Positions 51,992 through 61,383 of a DNA stretch of 64,000 nt are shown in pieces (within the stretch, counting starts at the first letter, position 1; the number at the start of each line of letters is the position of its first letter). The position numbers and the translations under genes are program-made. The stretch covers positions 143,391 to 207,390 of the forward strand of contig CBDFNN010000003.1 of the NCBI GenBank assembly GCA_965250215.1, read 5' to 3'. This stretch comes from CBDFNN01 sp965250215. Lineage in GTDB: Bacteria > Bacteroidota > Rhodothermia > Rhodothermales > DATKEJ01. The notes under the pieces are model-generated. The model was not told the origin of the DNA and did not search any database. It saw nothing but the letters and a program-made list of their open reading frames with translations.

Positions 51992-53080
51992 CTAACTAGC
52001 CGTGAATACATCGCTCGCCCTACCGACGAGCAAGGGATCTGCCACACCAACAACTTCAGTCAGCTTTCCTTCATAGGGAAAATGATTCAAGACATAACGC
52101 ATTGAATTTATTCTAGCTCGTTTTTTACAGTCAGATTTAACCAATATCCATGGTGAGTCAGGAAAATTCGTGTAGTGAAACATAGCTACTTTGGCCTTTG
52201 TGTAGTCGTCCCACTTATCCATCGAGGCCATGTCAACCGGTGATAGTTTCCACTGCTTAAGAGGATGGACTTTTCGAAGATCGAATCGCCGTCGCTGTTC
52301 TTCTTGGCTTACAGAAAACCAGAACTTAATCAAATGGATACCGCTACGAATTAAGCTTTTCTCAAACTCTGGAGCCTGTAACATGAATGAATTGTATTCT
52401 GAGTCAGTGCAAAAATCCATCACACGTTCGACTCCAGCGCGGTTGTACCACGACCTGTCGAACAAGACAATTTCGCCAGAGGTCGGCAAGTGCTCGACGT
52501 AACGTTGGAAATACCATTGACCACGCTCCGTTTCTGTCGGTTTGTCTAGCGCGACAACCCGCGCACCACGTGGGTTCAAATGCTCCATAAAGCGTTTGAT
52601 GCTTCCCCCCTTTCCGGCTGCATCGCGGCCTTCGAAGAGTATCACCAATTTTTTTCCTGTTTTCTTTATCCAGGACTGAAGTTTTAGAAACTCGACCTGA
52701 AGTTTGTACTTCTCCTCTTCGTAGTTCCTCCTTGTCATCAGGTTTTCGTAGGGATAACCACCTTCCTGCCATTTCATGGCGAGTTTCTCATCTATGCGCG
52801 ATAAAGAATTATCTCGTTCGATGAGGGGTTGTCTGAGCAAGGCGTTTCTCAAAATCTCTGCGTCGTCGAGTGACGTTCCCTCCATAATAGCATGAAGTAC
52901 CTTTGCCAAGATCTGCACGTCATAAGGCGGAGTCCTACCTATAACATCGCGTACCGCACTGACTTTTGCCTTTTGGGCGGCATCGATGGATTCGCCCACG
53001 ACAAAACTTTGTATTCCATTTTCGCCTTCTGTTTGAGGAAGGTCTCCATTTGAAACGAGTCGTGATTTCTCCTTATCCAT
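51992..53080 (-). CDS. ppk2: Polyphosphate kinase 2 family protein
   Basis: A 362-residue PPK2. An AAAGGAGGAAA ribosome site lies about ten bases before ATG 53080, which decides this start over a GTG twelve codons upstream. Walker A is LFEGRDAAGKGGSIKRFMEHL, Walker B VLFDRSWYNRAGVERVMDFC, and the lid RRRFDLRKVHPLKQWKLSP. PPK2 enzymes move phosphate between polyphosphate and nucleotides. A helical N-terminal extension of about 100 residues is present. With the purple acid phosphatase gene downstream it fits phosphorus storage and recycling. Confidence 0.88.
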   Translation of the reverse strand: MDKEKSRLVSNGDLPQTEGENGIQSFVVGESIDAAQKAKVSAVRDVIGRTPPYDVQILAKVLHAIMEGTSLDDAEILRNALLRQPLIERDNSLSRIDEKLAMKWQEGGYPYENLMTRRNYEEEKYKLQVEFLKLQSWIKKTGKKLVILFEGRDAAGKGGSIKRFMEHLNPRGARVVALDKPTETERGQWYFQRYVEHLPTSGEIVLFDRSWYNRAGVERVMDFCTDSEYNSFMLQAPEFEKSLIRSGIHLIKFWFSVSQEEQRRRFDLRKVHPLKQWKLSPVDMASMDKWDDYTKAKVAMFHYTNFPDSPWILVKSDCKKRARINSMRYVLNHFPYEGKLTEVVGVADPLLVGRASDVFTAS

Positions 53081-53149
53081 CGATTTAGCTTTCCTCCTTT
53101 TTTTTCCTGAACTCACATTAACCTAAATAACGTTATGGTATATCATGGA

Positions 53150-53168
53150 GAATACAGAGACTGTATTC
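53150..53168. repeat. Perfect hairpin GAATACAG/CTGTATTC
   Basis: Eight bases pair across a three-base loop in the 124-base spacer between the PIG-L and PPK2 genes. Both genes are on the minus strand. It may be an operator or an attenuator for PPK2; there is no T-run for a terminator. A palindrome ATAACGTTAT lies at 53127-53136. Confidence 0.5.
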
Positions 53169-53204
53169 AAATGGAATAGTGTAAACCCCTAATCTTCTGT
53201 AGGA

Positions 53205-54170
53205 TTATTCGAAAAAAGGGAAGAGCATTTTCAACTGTTCTTGATTAGGCTGGCTGCCATATTCAGACACCTCAAACGCTTCGGCATACTTGAATGAATT
53301 GGCTTTTTCTGCGCCGTAGTATTCCACCATTAGATCTCGATATCTATTAGCAACGCTGGCGTCCCTAGCCTGAAATCTCTCCCCGATATATCTGACACGG
53401 CCTTCCTCATCTGCTGGAACGTCAACGTCATAACCATCAAGCCAGGCGTTCCATTCTGAGAATTGCGATTTCAAAGCAGCCATGCAGGCCCACTTGGCGT
53501 CTGCTACCTCGTCAATTCCTACTACGATATCGGGCTCAAAGGGGTAGGGCTTCTGAAATCGATCCGAATAATAGAGGAAGACGGGGTTCTTTGTGACACG
53601 GGGGACGGTCGGCGTGAAATTCGGTACCGTGACCATGAAGGATGCGTCCTGAACAAGGATGGCCGTGTATCGATGGTCGGGGTGATAATCATTGGATCTC
53701 GGAGCCAGAACGATATCGGCTTGCCATTCTCGAATGAGTCGGGCGATGGCCTTACGGTTTTCCAAGGTTGGCATGAGCTCACCATCGTGATTGTCCATCA
53801 TGTGCGACTCCACACCTAGGATCCTTCCGCACTCCTCTATTTCTGCTTTCCGCCGAAGGGCAAGTGGTCCACCAGAAATGATGTGATGTCCGATATCTCC
53901 GTTCGTGACAGAGACAAATTTCACCTTGTGTCCCATGTCGGCCCACATGCGGGCTACGCCGGATGCTCTGACTTCGCAATCATCGGGATGCGCTCCGAAG
54001 GCGATGATTCGCAAGGTGTCATTCAGCACGGTATTGGTTTGAGGATTTGACAGCGCCGACTTTGCTTGGTGCCGGGCTTCTGAGGGTCGATCCACGCTCA
54101 TAAGAAAGAGCAAGCTGAGCATCATGGCTGTGAGCCGACGCAAAGTAATTGAGTTGACGAAAGTCTTCAT
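53205..54170 (-). CDS. PIG-L family deacetylase, exported
   Basis: A 321-residue enzyme with a hydrophobic signal (LTAMMLSLLFLMSVDRPSEA). The metal-binding motif is FGAHPDDCEVRASGVARMW, with HPDD as usual, then VTNGDIGHH and PRSNDYHPDHRYTAILV supplying the third His. PIG-L family enzymes remove acetyl groups from N-acetylglucosamine derivatives. Export suggests an extracellular or cell-wall sugar substrate. Confidence 0.87.
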   Translation of the reverse strand: MKTFVNSITLRRLTAMMLSLLFLMSVDRPSEARHQAKSALSNPQTNTVLNDTLRIIAFGAHPDDCEVRASGVARMWADMGHKVKFVSVTNGDIGHHIISGGPLALRRKAEIEECGRILGVESHMMDNHDGELMPTLENRKAIARLIREWQADIVLAPRSNDYHPDHRYTAILVQDASFMVTVPNFTPTVPRVTKNPVFLYYSDRFQKPYPFEPDIVVGIDEVADAKWACMAALKSQFSEWNAWLDGYDVDVPADEEGRVRYIGERFQARDASVANRYRDLMVEYYGAEKANSFKYAEAFEVSEYGSQPNQEQLKMLFPFFE

Positions 54171-54237
54171 AGTGTCCTGAATTTGAAAATGTCGAATACG
54201 TATAATGGTGACTAAGAATATTAAGATTGATCACAAC

Positions 54238-54966
54238 ATGAAAGAAAGAATTCTATTTATCGGTCTCTCTGCATTTTGGATGGGTTGTACAACAACTCAG
54301 TCGTCAGTCGTTAGAACACAGTCGTCAGGTGTGGTGAATGAGGAGTTCGTCATTGTATCGGATCCAGATCCTGGTCGATTTTCAGAAGAAGTGGATCGCT
54401 ACTTGGATTACGATCGAAAAAATTATGTCCCCAAAGGCGAGATCGTATTTGCGGGAAGCTCCAGTATTCGGCTCTGGCCTAGCGCCTACTACTTTCCAAG
54501 CCTGCCCATCGTGAATAGGGGTTTTGGAGGATCGCACATGTCGGATCTGCAGCACTATGCGGAAGATCTCGTGCTAAAGCATGAGCCAGAGATCGTTGTT
54601 CTCTATGAAGGCGATAACGATGTTGCTGGCGGAAAATCGGCCGATAGAACCTTCTCGGACATCTTTGAATTCGGTGAGACGCTTTGGATGAGAAATCCTC
54701 GAACTCAGATTCTTTTTATGGCGGTAAAGCCTAGCCTAGCGAGATGGGATTTGTGGCCCATCATGGATGATGTCAATCAGCAGGTCGTCGACTGGGCAAG
54801 AGTGGATAGCCGCGTCCACTATGTAGATATCGTTACTCCGATGCTGCTGGCAGATGGGACGCCCGATCCCCGTCTGTTTATAGAGGATGGTCTGCATTTG
54901 AACAAAGAAGGCTACGATCTGTGGTCTTCAGTGTTGAGATCTGTACTACTTAGCTTGGCAAAATAG
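54238..54966 (+). CDS. SGNH/GDSL hydrolase lipoprotein
   Basis: A 242-residue protein starting MKERILFIGLSAFWMGC, a lipoprotein signal; a Met 11 codons earlier is less likely. The SGNH blocks are present: catalytic Ser in VFAGSSSIRLWPS, Gly in NRGFGGSHMSDL, Asn in YEGDNDVAGG and Asp/His in IEDGLHLNKEGYDLW. Such esterases deacylate lipids or acetylated sugars. It diverges from the PIG-L gene, with which it might share a glycan substrate. Confidence 0.86.
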   Translation: MKERILFIGLSAFWMGCTTTQSSVVRTQSSGVVNEEFVIVSDPDPGRFSEEVDRYLDYDRKNYVPKGEIVFAGSSSIRLWPSAYYFPSLPIVNRGFGGSHMSDLQHYAEDLVLKHEPEIVVLYEGDNDVAGGKSADRTFSDIFEFGETLWMRNPRTQILFMAVKPSLARWDLWPIMDDVNQQVVDWARVDSRVHYVDIVTPMLLADGTPDPRLFIEDGLHLNKEGYDLWSSVLRSVLLSLAK

Positions 54967-55136
54967 GCAGTCGCCTTCCTCTGCCAATTTCCTTCCTCGC
55001 GGCACTATGTAATATGCTAATCCGAAAGCAAGGTGAAGAAATAGTGTTGAAAGACGAGTTAGAAAAAATCACATTCACATAATGTTCACGCCGAGTATTA
55101 TGTCGATTTTCCAGCAATAACTATTGGGAGAACAGC

Positions 55137-58016
55137 ATGTTAAAGAATAAAGACAACTTGGACAGTAAAGAGATGAGTCGGAGAGGTTTTATCCGAAACA
55201 GTTCGATAGGTGTTGTCGGTGGGGTCACGACCGCCTATCTGCCGCATACAGCCGAAGCGCGACCAGTCATCCCCCAAGAAGGTGATGGTCAGGTCTCACC
55301 ACCACAGTCCGCCGATAACGAGAATCCTGTTCCTGCACCAGCCTCGGCGAAGGAGACGTGGAACGAGCCCTGGGTCTGGCGACCATCTGATTGGCCGGGA
55401 CAGCAGCTTCATCTCAATGTCGTCGAGAATGAAAATCCAGGCGCGACCGTAGGATTCGGAAACCCTGGACAGATACTCTTCAACTATGGCGGCAGCACCC
55501 CCGGCCCGACGATCAGAATGCGCGGCGACGAGACCCTGCGGGTCAAGCTTCGTAACCTGCTAGGTGAGGATCTAGGACAATCTCCCATCGGCCCAAGTCC
55601 CGATGTCGCCCTTGGTGCCTTGCCGGACAAACTCAAAAAAGCGGTCAAGGCGAAGACTGATGCAGGTTTGTCTCCGTATTCCAGTCCAAACCCCGCTGTC
55701 CCGGCTGAGCTCAAAGATGACTGGTGTCTAGGTGAGCATACCAACGGTCTCCACTCGGCTCACGTCACCAATCTCCACACACACGGCTTGCACGTCCGTC
55801 CGGGTCAAAATCCTGATGGCACCCACTCTGACAATGTGATCTTGAGAGTGCTTTCCAAGGCTGACGGAAGACGGCGAGAGTTTTCAGAGGACCCAGAATG
55901 TCGATTCCTTCGTGATGATGAGCAGGCTGGTGAAGCCAATTACGAGTTTCGGATCGGGGATGTCCAACATCGACAGTTTGAGAATCAGCCCCACCCGCCG
56001 GGGACGCACTGGTATCATCCCCACTCGCACGGCGCGACCCACAATCAGGTGTCAAGTGGAATGGCCGGTTTTCTTCTAGTCGAGGGCGACGTCGATGACA
56101 ACATCAACGCCTGCATGTATGGGGTCGAGGAGGCTGCCTATGATCCGAAGGATTACGATCCAGAAACCCCCACGGGTGACTACAACTATCGTGAACGGCT
56201 GATGTTTATGCAGCGTGTCAACCCGGGCAACATCTCCAAGGACCCTGACAGCAAAAAAACCCGACCGGCGACGGTCGCAGCAGTGAATGGTGGACTTGAC
56301 CCGACCATCATCGTGATGGCCCCAGGCGCGGTCGAGCGGTGGCGCGTTCTCAATGGCAGTGTCGACGGACGTGGCTACAAGCGCTTCATGGTAGTTGAGG
56401 GCGTCTACGATTGGGCAATCGGTGAATCTGGAGGGCAAGTTGTCAAATACCTAGACGGAGGCGAGACAGCTACGCCTGTTTCTCGCGCCACAATTTCGGC
56501 CGACAAGCGTGACCTCTATCAGTTGTCTTTCGATGGTGTGACTTTGGTGAGTGCGGCTAGTGGAGGCCCAATATACCAGATCAAAGATTTGAGCCGGCAG
56601 AACGATAAGACAAGCAACCCCCTCGATATCAGTGTGCCGGACTCAAAGGACGCGGCCTCGGCGCGATTGGTGCATGATGCTCTAAACAGCGTCTTCGAGA
56701 ACGGAGAGAACATCAAGAACTGCTTTGTCCGCCCCAACGAGGTCTATTTAGGGCCTGCCAACCGGACGGATGTGATTTTCAAGTGCCCGCCCTCCGCGGC
56801 TGCTGACACGGTTTACACGGTGATGGCCCAAGCGGTGATCGTTCATGCTGATACGCCTCAACTGGGGCTCCAAACTGCCGTGGCCAAGGGCAGCACTTGG
56901 TACGGTCCAGAGACGATCATCCTCGCTCATATTGTCGTGCGGGGTGATCAGATTGCGGGTGGCGACTTCGATGTAATGAGCCTCAACAAGGTCATGCCCG
57001 ATGTTCCTCCTTATCTACTCCCCATCGAAAAAAAGGAACTTCTCGTTACCTCCGATGAGGTCGGCGAGCACGTCATCAGAAAGCCCGACGGCACGGTCCA
57101 CGAGCGGATCGACGTGAAGGCGGGCGATTATCGCACTCGTATCATCACCTACTCTGGAATCGGCGCGGCAGGTTTCCCAGCGATCCTCGTTCCGCAAGCT
57201 TTTGTCGATGCCAACCCCGAGCTCGAGAACCTCATCTATGCCGAGCAGGGGACAAACGAGGATGGATCAACAGCCTATGTTCTGCTGTCCCCGAACACTC
57301 GCACGATGGCCGTCAATGGATTGAAGTTCGATCCTGGTAATCCTCTGGAGCCGACCATATTTAGCGATGGAGCGGAGGAATGGGCTATCTACAATTCCTC
57401 GATTACCCTATGGGCGCAATCTGACTCGGCTAGCCCGGATTGGCAGTATGGCAACCACAAGATTGCCTACCCAATCACCCGAAAGGTGGGGCAGAAAGAA
57501 TTTGAAAAGGATCATAATTTTAAAATCCAAACGCGCCCCGTAGATCACCCCTTTCATCAACACACCAACCCCTTCTGGGTATCTCGCCATGAGATTCCGG
57601 ATATAGAAGGAAATCTCCATAACATCCTCGATGAACCGCGCTGGCAGGATGTGGTCTGGGTACCCCGCAATACAGGCCGTGTCCTCTTCCGCTCTCGCTT
57701 CCCTGACTACATCGGATTGTTGGTCAATCACTGCCACATCCTTCTCCACGAGGACAACGGTATGATGACCGGCGTGAGGATTACACAGTTTGCGAAGGAA
57801 ACCAACTATACTCCAAATACTGAAGTCGTTGAATCGGGACAGTCGGCAGAAGATGTATCTAAACTCTATCCCCGCCCCTCTCTAGATGAGGCCTACGTCC
57901 AAAGCCTGAGCTTCGATGACCCCAACGTTATCGCACCCGGCGGATTTTCTACCGGACAGGTCTTTCCCCCTGATGGCATCCCGATCGATCCACCAAGGTT
58001 TACACCCTCAAAGTAA
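55137..58016 (+). CDS. TAT-exported multicopper oxidase
   Basis: A 959-residue oxidase with GGGAG upstream of the start and a twin-arginine signal (MSRRGFIRNSSIGVVGG). Copper ligands occur at LHTHGLHV (His214, His216), HWYHPHSHGATH (near 295), HPFHQHTNPFWV (near 805) and HCHILLHEDNGMMTG (near 870), covering type 1 and trinuclear sites. The protein is much longer than CueO or laccase because of insertions between domains. It should oxidise metals or phenols in the periplasm, or work on extracellular matter. The coding sequence appears richer in G and C than its neighbours, a possible hint of transfer. Confidence 0.9.
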   Translation: MLKNKDNLDSKEMSRRGFIRNSSIGVVGGVTTAYLPHTAEARPVIPQEGDGQVSPPQSADNENPVPAPASAKETWNEPWVWRPSDWPGQQLHLNVVENENPGATVGFGNPGQILFNYGGSTPGPTIRMRGDETLRVKLRNLLGEDLGQSPIGPSPDVALGALPDKLKKAVKAKTDAGLSPYSSPNPAVPAELKDDWCLGEHTNGLHSAHVTNLHTHGLHVRPGQNPDGTHSDNVILRVLSKADGRRREFSEDPECRFLRDDEQAGEANYEFRIGDVQHRQFENQPHPPGTHWYHPHSHGATHNQVSSGMAGFLLVEGDVDDNINACMYGVEEAAYDPKDYDPETPTGDYNYRERLMFMQRVNPGNISKDPDSKKTRPATVAAVNGGLDPTIIVMAPGAVERWRVLNGSVDGRGYKRFMVVEGVYDWAIGESGGQVVKYLDGGETATPVSRATISADKRDLYQLSFDGVTLVSAASGGPIYQIKDLSRQNDKTSNPLDISVPDSKDAASARLVHDALNSVFENGENIKNCFVRPNEVYLGPANRTDVIFKCPPSAAADTVYTVMAQAVIVHADTPQLGLQTAVAKGSTWYGPETIILAHIVVRGDQIAGGDFDVMSLNKVMPDVPPYLLPIEKKELLVTSDEVGEHVIRKPDGTVHERIDVKAGDYRTRIITYSGIGAAGFPAILVPQAFVDANPELENLIYAEQGTNEDGSTAYVLLSPNTRTMAVNGLKFDPGNPLEPTIFSDGAEEWAIYNSSITLWAQSDSASPDWQYGNHKIAYPITRKVGQKEFEKDHNFKIQTRPVDHPFHQHTNPFWVSRHEIPDIEGNLHNILDEPRWQDVVWVPRNTGRVLFRSRFPDYIGLLVNHCHILLHEDNGMMTGVRITQFAKETNYTPNTEVVESGQSAEDVSKLYPRPSLDEAYVQSLSFDDPNVIAPGGFSTGQVFPPDGIPIDPPRFTPSK

Positions 58017-58130
58017 AGTCGGACGTGGACAAGGGAGACGGATGGTTAAGGAGTTGGCTGCCGACTTAGTAGTGCCAGGAAGTGAAATTGGATGAGAAAA
58101 GAGGATGCGCTGTTAAGCGGACAACTGAAT

Positions 58131-59579
58131 TCATCTAGAAAAGTCTAGGCGCACAACAACAATATCGAATCGACCTCCTTTGAATTTTTCCTGAAGCGGA
58201 GCCACTGTCGGGAAGTCTGGTGAATTTGAGAGACCAGCGATTGTCACAGACGAAGCATCGGCCGCAAGTGCGATGTCTTCGAATGCGTCCGTTCCCTGCC
58301 CTCCATATTGGTGAGCGAAAAGAGCATTTGAGCCCGTCGGATCAAGGATCGTCAAGAAAGCATCTTCCTTGTCAAGCAGCTCTATCCCCGCGCGACCCTG
58401 AGATGAAAAACTGGACGACCCTGTTTGTCCGACGATGAAGGCACTGCCTCGGCCGTCTATCACCATTCTCCGAACTCTGTCTGCTCCCGCCCCGCCAAGG
58501 TATGTGAGATAGATCAACTCAGGTTCTTCAAACTGTAAGCGAGCAACAAAGACATCCGTTTTTCCGCCGAGAGTCTCCTGAAAGGCACCATTCGTTACGA
58601 GCAAATCAGTCGAGTTTGTAATCCCAGTTAGGATGATATCTCTGTCCGAGACCAAGCCTATTCCCACGCCTTTATCATCCCCAGAACCCCCAAGGTAGCG
58701 GGCATATTCAAGTGTCGACCCTGTACTATCGAACACAGCAACGAACATGTCTTCTTCTCCTGAAAGAAACGAGGGCACCACTCCTTGAACTGGGAAGTCT
58801 GTCGACGTGGTAGATCCTACGAAGTACCGACGTCCGCTTTTGTCGATGGCCAATGCGGATGCCTTGTCGTCTCCCTTTCCGCCTAGGAAGGTAGAAGCGA
58901 TCAGTTGTCCTTGGTGGTCAAATGTTGCAAAGAATGCATCAGTCGATCCTGCTAAACGTGACTGTACTGCATTGGAGGTGGTAGGAAAGTTCGTCGATTC
59001 TGTCCGTCCGATAATGTGGATATTTCCGAAAGAGTCTAAGGCTATATCGCGACCATCTTCGTCTTTATCTCCGCCAAGAAAAGTTGTCCAAACAATCTTC
59101 CCGCTCGGGTCGAGCTTCGTTAGAAAGGCATCGCTTTCTCCACCAAAACTTCCTTGGAAGGCATTCTTGGTAACTGGAAAATTGGCCGAATAGGTCGAGC
59201 CAACTGCATACACATATCCTGCAGAATCAGTGACTAGGGCCTGAACAGCATCCCATTCATCTCCTCCTAGATGGATGATTTGTTCCTCTCCATTTTCTCC
59301 CAGTTTAATGACGAATGCATCCATTCCGCCAACTAACTTGTACACGTGCGCCTGGTTTTTCAACAGCATTTGAGAATCGGAATGACAACCGAGATATGTG
59401 TTTCCGTGTAGGTCGACTGCTATTCCATCACAGTCATCGGCACCAGTACCACCAATAAAGGTAGAAAAGCTCACAACCGGTTCATATTGTTGAGCAAACA
59501 GGTCCGGCGTTCCTATTGAAAGGATTAGGCTCATGGCAGATACGAGCCTAGGGAAGGAAATTATTGGAGTCGTTCGCAT
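58131..59579 (-). CDS. SBBP repeat beta-propeller protein
   Basis: A 482-residue secreted protein with a signal peptide (LVSAMSLILSIGTPDLFAQQ). At least seven SBBP-type repeats follow, each with a STFLGGxGDD... or LGGKGDDKA-like turn and a DxxGNxxxxGxTxSTNFP end (TFLGGDKDEDGRDIALD, STFLGGKGDDKASALAID, LTYLGGAGADRVRRMVID). The fold is a beta-propeller of unknown ligand. The protein ends without a type IX tail. It starts 17 bases after pntB and may be cotranscribed with it, though no functional link is apparent. Confidence 0.85.
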   Translation of the reverse strand: MRTTPIISFPRLVSAMSLILSIGTPDLFAQQYEPVVSFSTFIGGTGADDCDGIAVDLHGNTYLGCHSDSQMLLKNQAHVYKLVGGMDAFVIKLGENGEEQIIHLGGDEWDAVQALVTDSAGYVYAVGSTYSANFPVTKNAFQGSFGGESDAFLTKLDPSGKIVWTTFLGGDKDEDGRDIALDSFGNIHIIGRTESTNFPTTSNAVQSRLAGSTDAFFATFDHQGQLIASTFLGGKGDDKASALAIDKSGRRYFVGSTTSTDFPVQGVVPSFLSGEEDMFVAVFDSTGSTLEYARYLGGSGDDKGVGIGLVSDRDIILTGITNSTDLLVTNGAFQETLGGKTDVFVARLQFEEPELIYLTYLGGAGADRVRRMVIDGRGSAFIVGQTGSSSFSSQGRAGIELLDKEDAFLTILDPTGSNALFAHQYGGQGTDAFEDIALAADASSVTIAGLSNSPDFPTVAPLQEKFKGGRFDIVVVRLDFSR

Positions 59580-59596
59580 CTAAAGCAAAGTCTTGC

Positions 59597-61066
59597 TTAA
59601 TCTAAAGACTTGACTTCAGAAACTAGATCGCTAATAGATGCCTTGGCATCGCCAAAGAGCATCGAGGTCTTCGGCTCATAGAATAACGTATTGTCGACCC
59701 CAGAGTAACCGGGTCGCATACTTCGCTTGAGCACGATGGTATTGGCAGCCTTATCGACATCCAAGATAGGCATGCCATAAATAGGACTGGACTTGTCTGT
59801 TCGTGCTGATGGATTGACCACATCATTCGCGCCGATCACCAAGACTGCATCGACATTGTCAAACTCCCCATTGATGTCGTCCATATCGTAAAGCTGGTCA
59901 TAAGGTACATTCGCCTCCGCGAGGAGGACATTCATATGACCAGGCATTCGACCGGCAACTGGGTGGATCGCATATTTTACAGCCACGCCCTTTGCCTGTA
60001 GAATATCTCCAAGTTCACGCACTGCATGTTGTGCTTGCGCTACTGCCATTCCATAACCAGGTACGATTACAACCGTGTTGGCGTAAGACAACAAGATCGC
60101 GACGTCGTCCGAATGGGTCTCTCGGTAGGTCCGATCTGCAGCCCCTTCAGGAAGTGCCATGGCGCCAGAACTATCCGAGTCCCCTCCCATTCCGCCGAGC
60201 AGGACATTCAATAGTGAGCGGTTCATCGCTTCGCACATGATTTTCGTCAGAATCAATCCCGACGCTCCAACCAAGGCACCGCTCACAATCAGAGCATAGT
60301 TGTTGAGGGCAAATCCCGTTGCCGCGGCTGCGAGTCCCGAGTAAGAATTCAACAATGCCACAATCACGGGCATATCAGCTCCACCGATTGGAATAACCAA
60401 AACGATTCCAAGAACGAAAGCGATGGCGGCAAGAATCATTAAGCCATTGATGATCATCGAGGTATCACCTGAGAAGGAATCGATGCCATAGATCGCCATT
60501 CCAACCGCGGCAAGAGCACCGAGAGCCAGCAGTAATGTGAAAAACCTAATGCCGGTGAAGGTCACCGGATTGCCAGAAATCTTTCCGCTAAGTTTTCCAA
60601 AGGCAACAAAGCTTCCGGAGAATGTCAGCGTACCGATGAGAACACTGATCGCTATCGTGACCATTACCGAAAGATTCAGATCTGATGAACCAGTCTGCAT
60701 CGCGATGGTGATGATATCCGTCGATGGGGCTTCTGCTAGATAGCGCGCGATTTCCGATCCAGCCACCAGGGCCGAGGCGCCACCACCAAATCCGTTGAAT
60801 GCAGCTACGAGCTCCGGCATCGAAGTCATCTCAACTCGTCGGGCCAAATAAAGACCAATGAAGCCGCCAACGATAAGTCCGGCGAGCATCTCGATGGGCG
60901 TGAGAATCTTAGCAGAAACCAAGGTCGTGATGATCGCGACCAACATTCCGATGGCAGAAAGCTGGTTTCCACTTCTCGCCGTCGAAGGCGAGCCAAGCTT
61001 CTTCATGCCGTATATAAATAGCACGGCCGATAGTAGATAAGCCAGTACAATAAAAGAGGAGTTCAT
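59597..61066 (-). CDS. pntB: Proton-translocating NAD(P) transhydrogenase subunit beta
   Basis: A 489-residue subunit. Residues 1-280 contain eight or nine membrane helices; the C-terminal NADP-binding domain has VVIVPGYGMAVAQAQHAVRE, HPVAGRMPGHMNVLLAEANVPYD, LVIGANDVVNPSA and KRSMRPGYSGVDN. It moves hydride from NADH to NADP+ using the proton gradient. It is the last of the three pnt genes. Confidence 0.95.
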   Translation of the reverse strand: MNSSFIVLAYLLSAVLFIYGMKKLGSPSTARSGNQLSAIGMLVAIITTLVSAKILTPIEMLAGLIVGGFIGLYLARRVEMTSMPELVAAFNGFGGGASALVAGSEIARYLAEAPSTDIITIAMQTGSSDLNLSVMVTIAISVLIGTLTFSGSFVAFGKLSGKISGNPVTFTGIRFFTLLLALGALAAVGMAIYGIDSFSGDTSMIINGLMILAAIAFVLGIVLVIPIGGADMPVIVALLNSYSGLAAAATGFALNNYALIVSGALVGASGLILTKIMCEAMNRSLLNVLLGGMGGDSDSSGAMALPEGAADRTYRETHSDDVAILLSYANTVVIVPGYGMAVAQAQHAVRELGDILQAKGVAVKYAIHPVAGRMPGHMNVLLAEANVPYDQLYDMDDINGEFDNVDAVLVIGANDVVNPSARTDKSSPIYGMPILDVDKAANTIVLKRSMRPGYSGVDNTLFYEPKTSMLFGDAKASISDLVSEVKSLD

Positions 61067-61086
61067 TTCCTTTCAGTTTTGTTTGG

Positions 61087-61383
61087 CTATGCCGACTTTT
61101 CGACTTTTGGTTTCTCTTTCTTCTTGAACATCTGCAGCATTCGGTCCGTCACCACAAATCCTCCTACGACATTAATAGTCGCCAAGATGAGTGCAGCGAC
61201 GCCAAGATATTTAGCCCAAGTCCCTCCCACCATTCCAGCGGTTACAAGCGCGCCGACGATAGTAATTCCCGAGATGGCGTTTGAGCCGGACATTAAAGGC
61301 GTGTGGAGTGTAGCTGGCACTTTGGAAATCACTTCGATTCCCACAAAAGAGGCCAACACAAATACGACAAATAGTTCTAACAT
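61087..61383 (-). CDS. pntA2: NAD(P) transhydrogenase subunit alpha part 2
   Basis: A 98-residue membrane subunit with three helices (FVVFVLASFVGIEVISKVP, HTPLMSGSNAISGITIVGAL, ILATINVVGGFVVTDRM) that complete the alpha subunit in organisms where pntA is split. It starts immediately after the pntA1 stop codon and ends 20 bases before pntB. Confidence 0.93.
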   Translation of the reverse strand: MLELFVVFVLASFVGIEVISKVPATLHTPLMSGSNAISGITIVGALVTAGMVGGTWAKYLGVAALILATINVVGGFVVTDRMLQMFKKKEKPKVEKSA

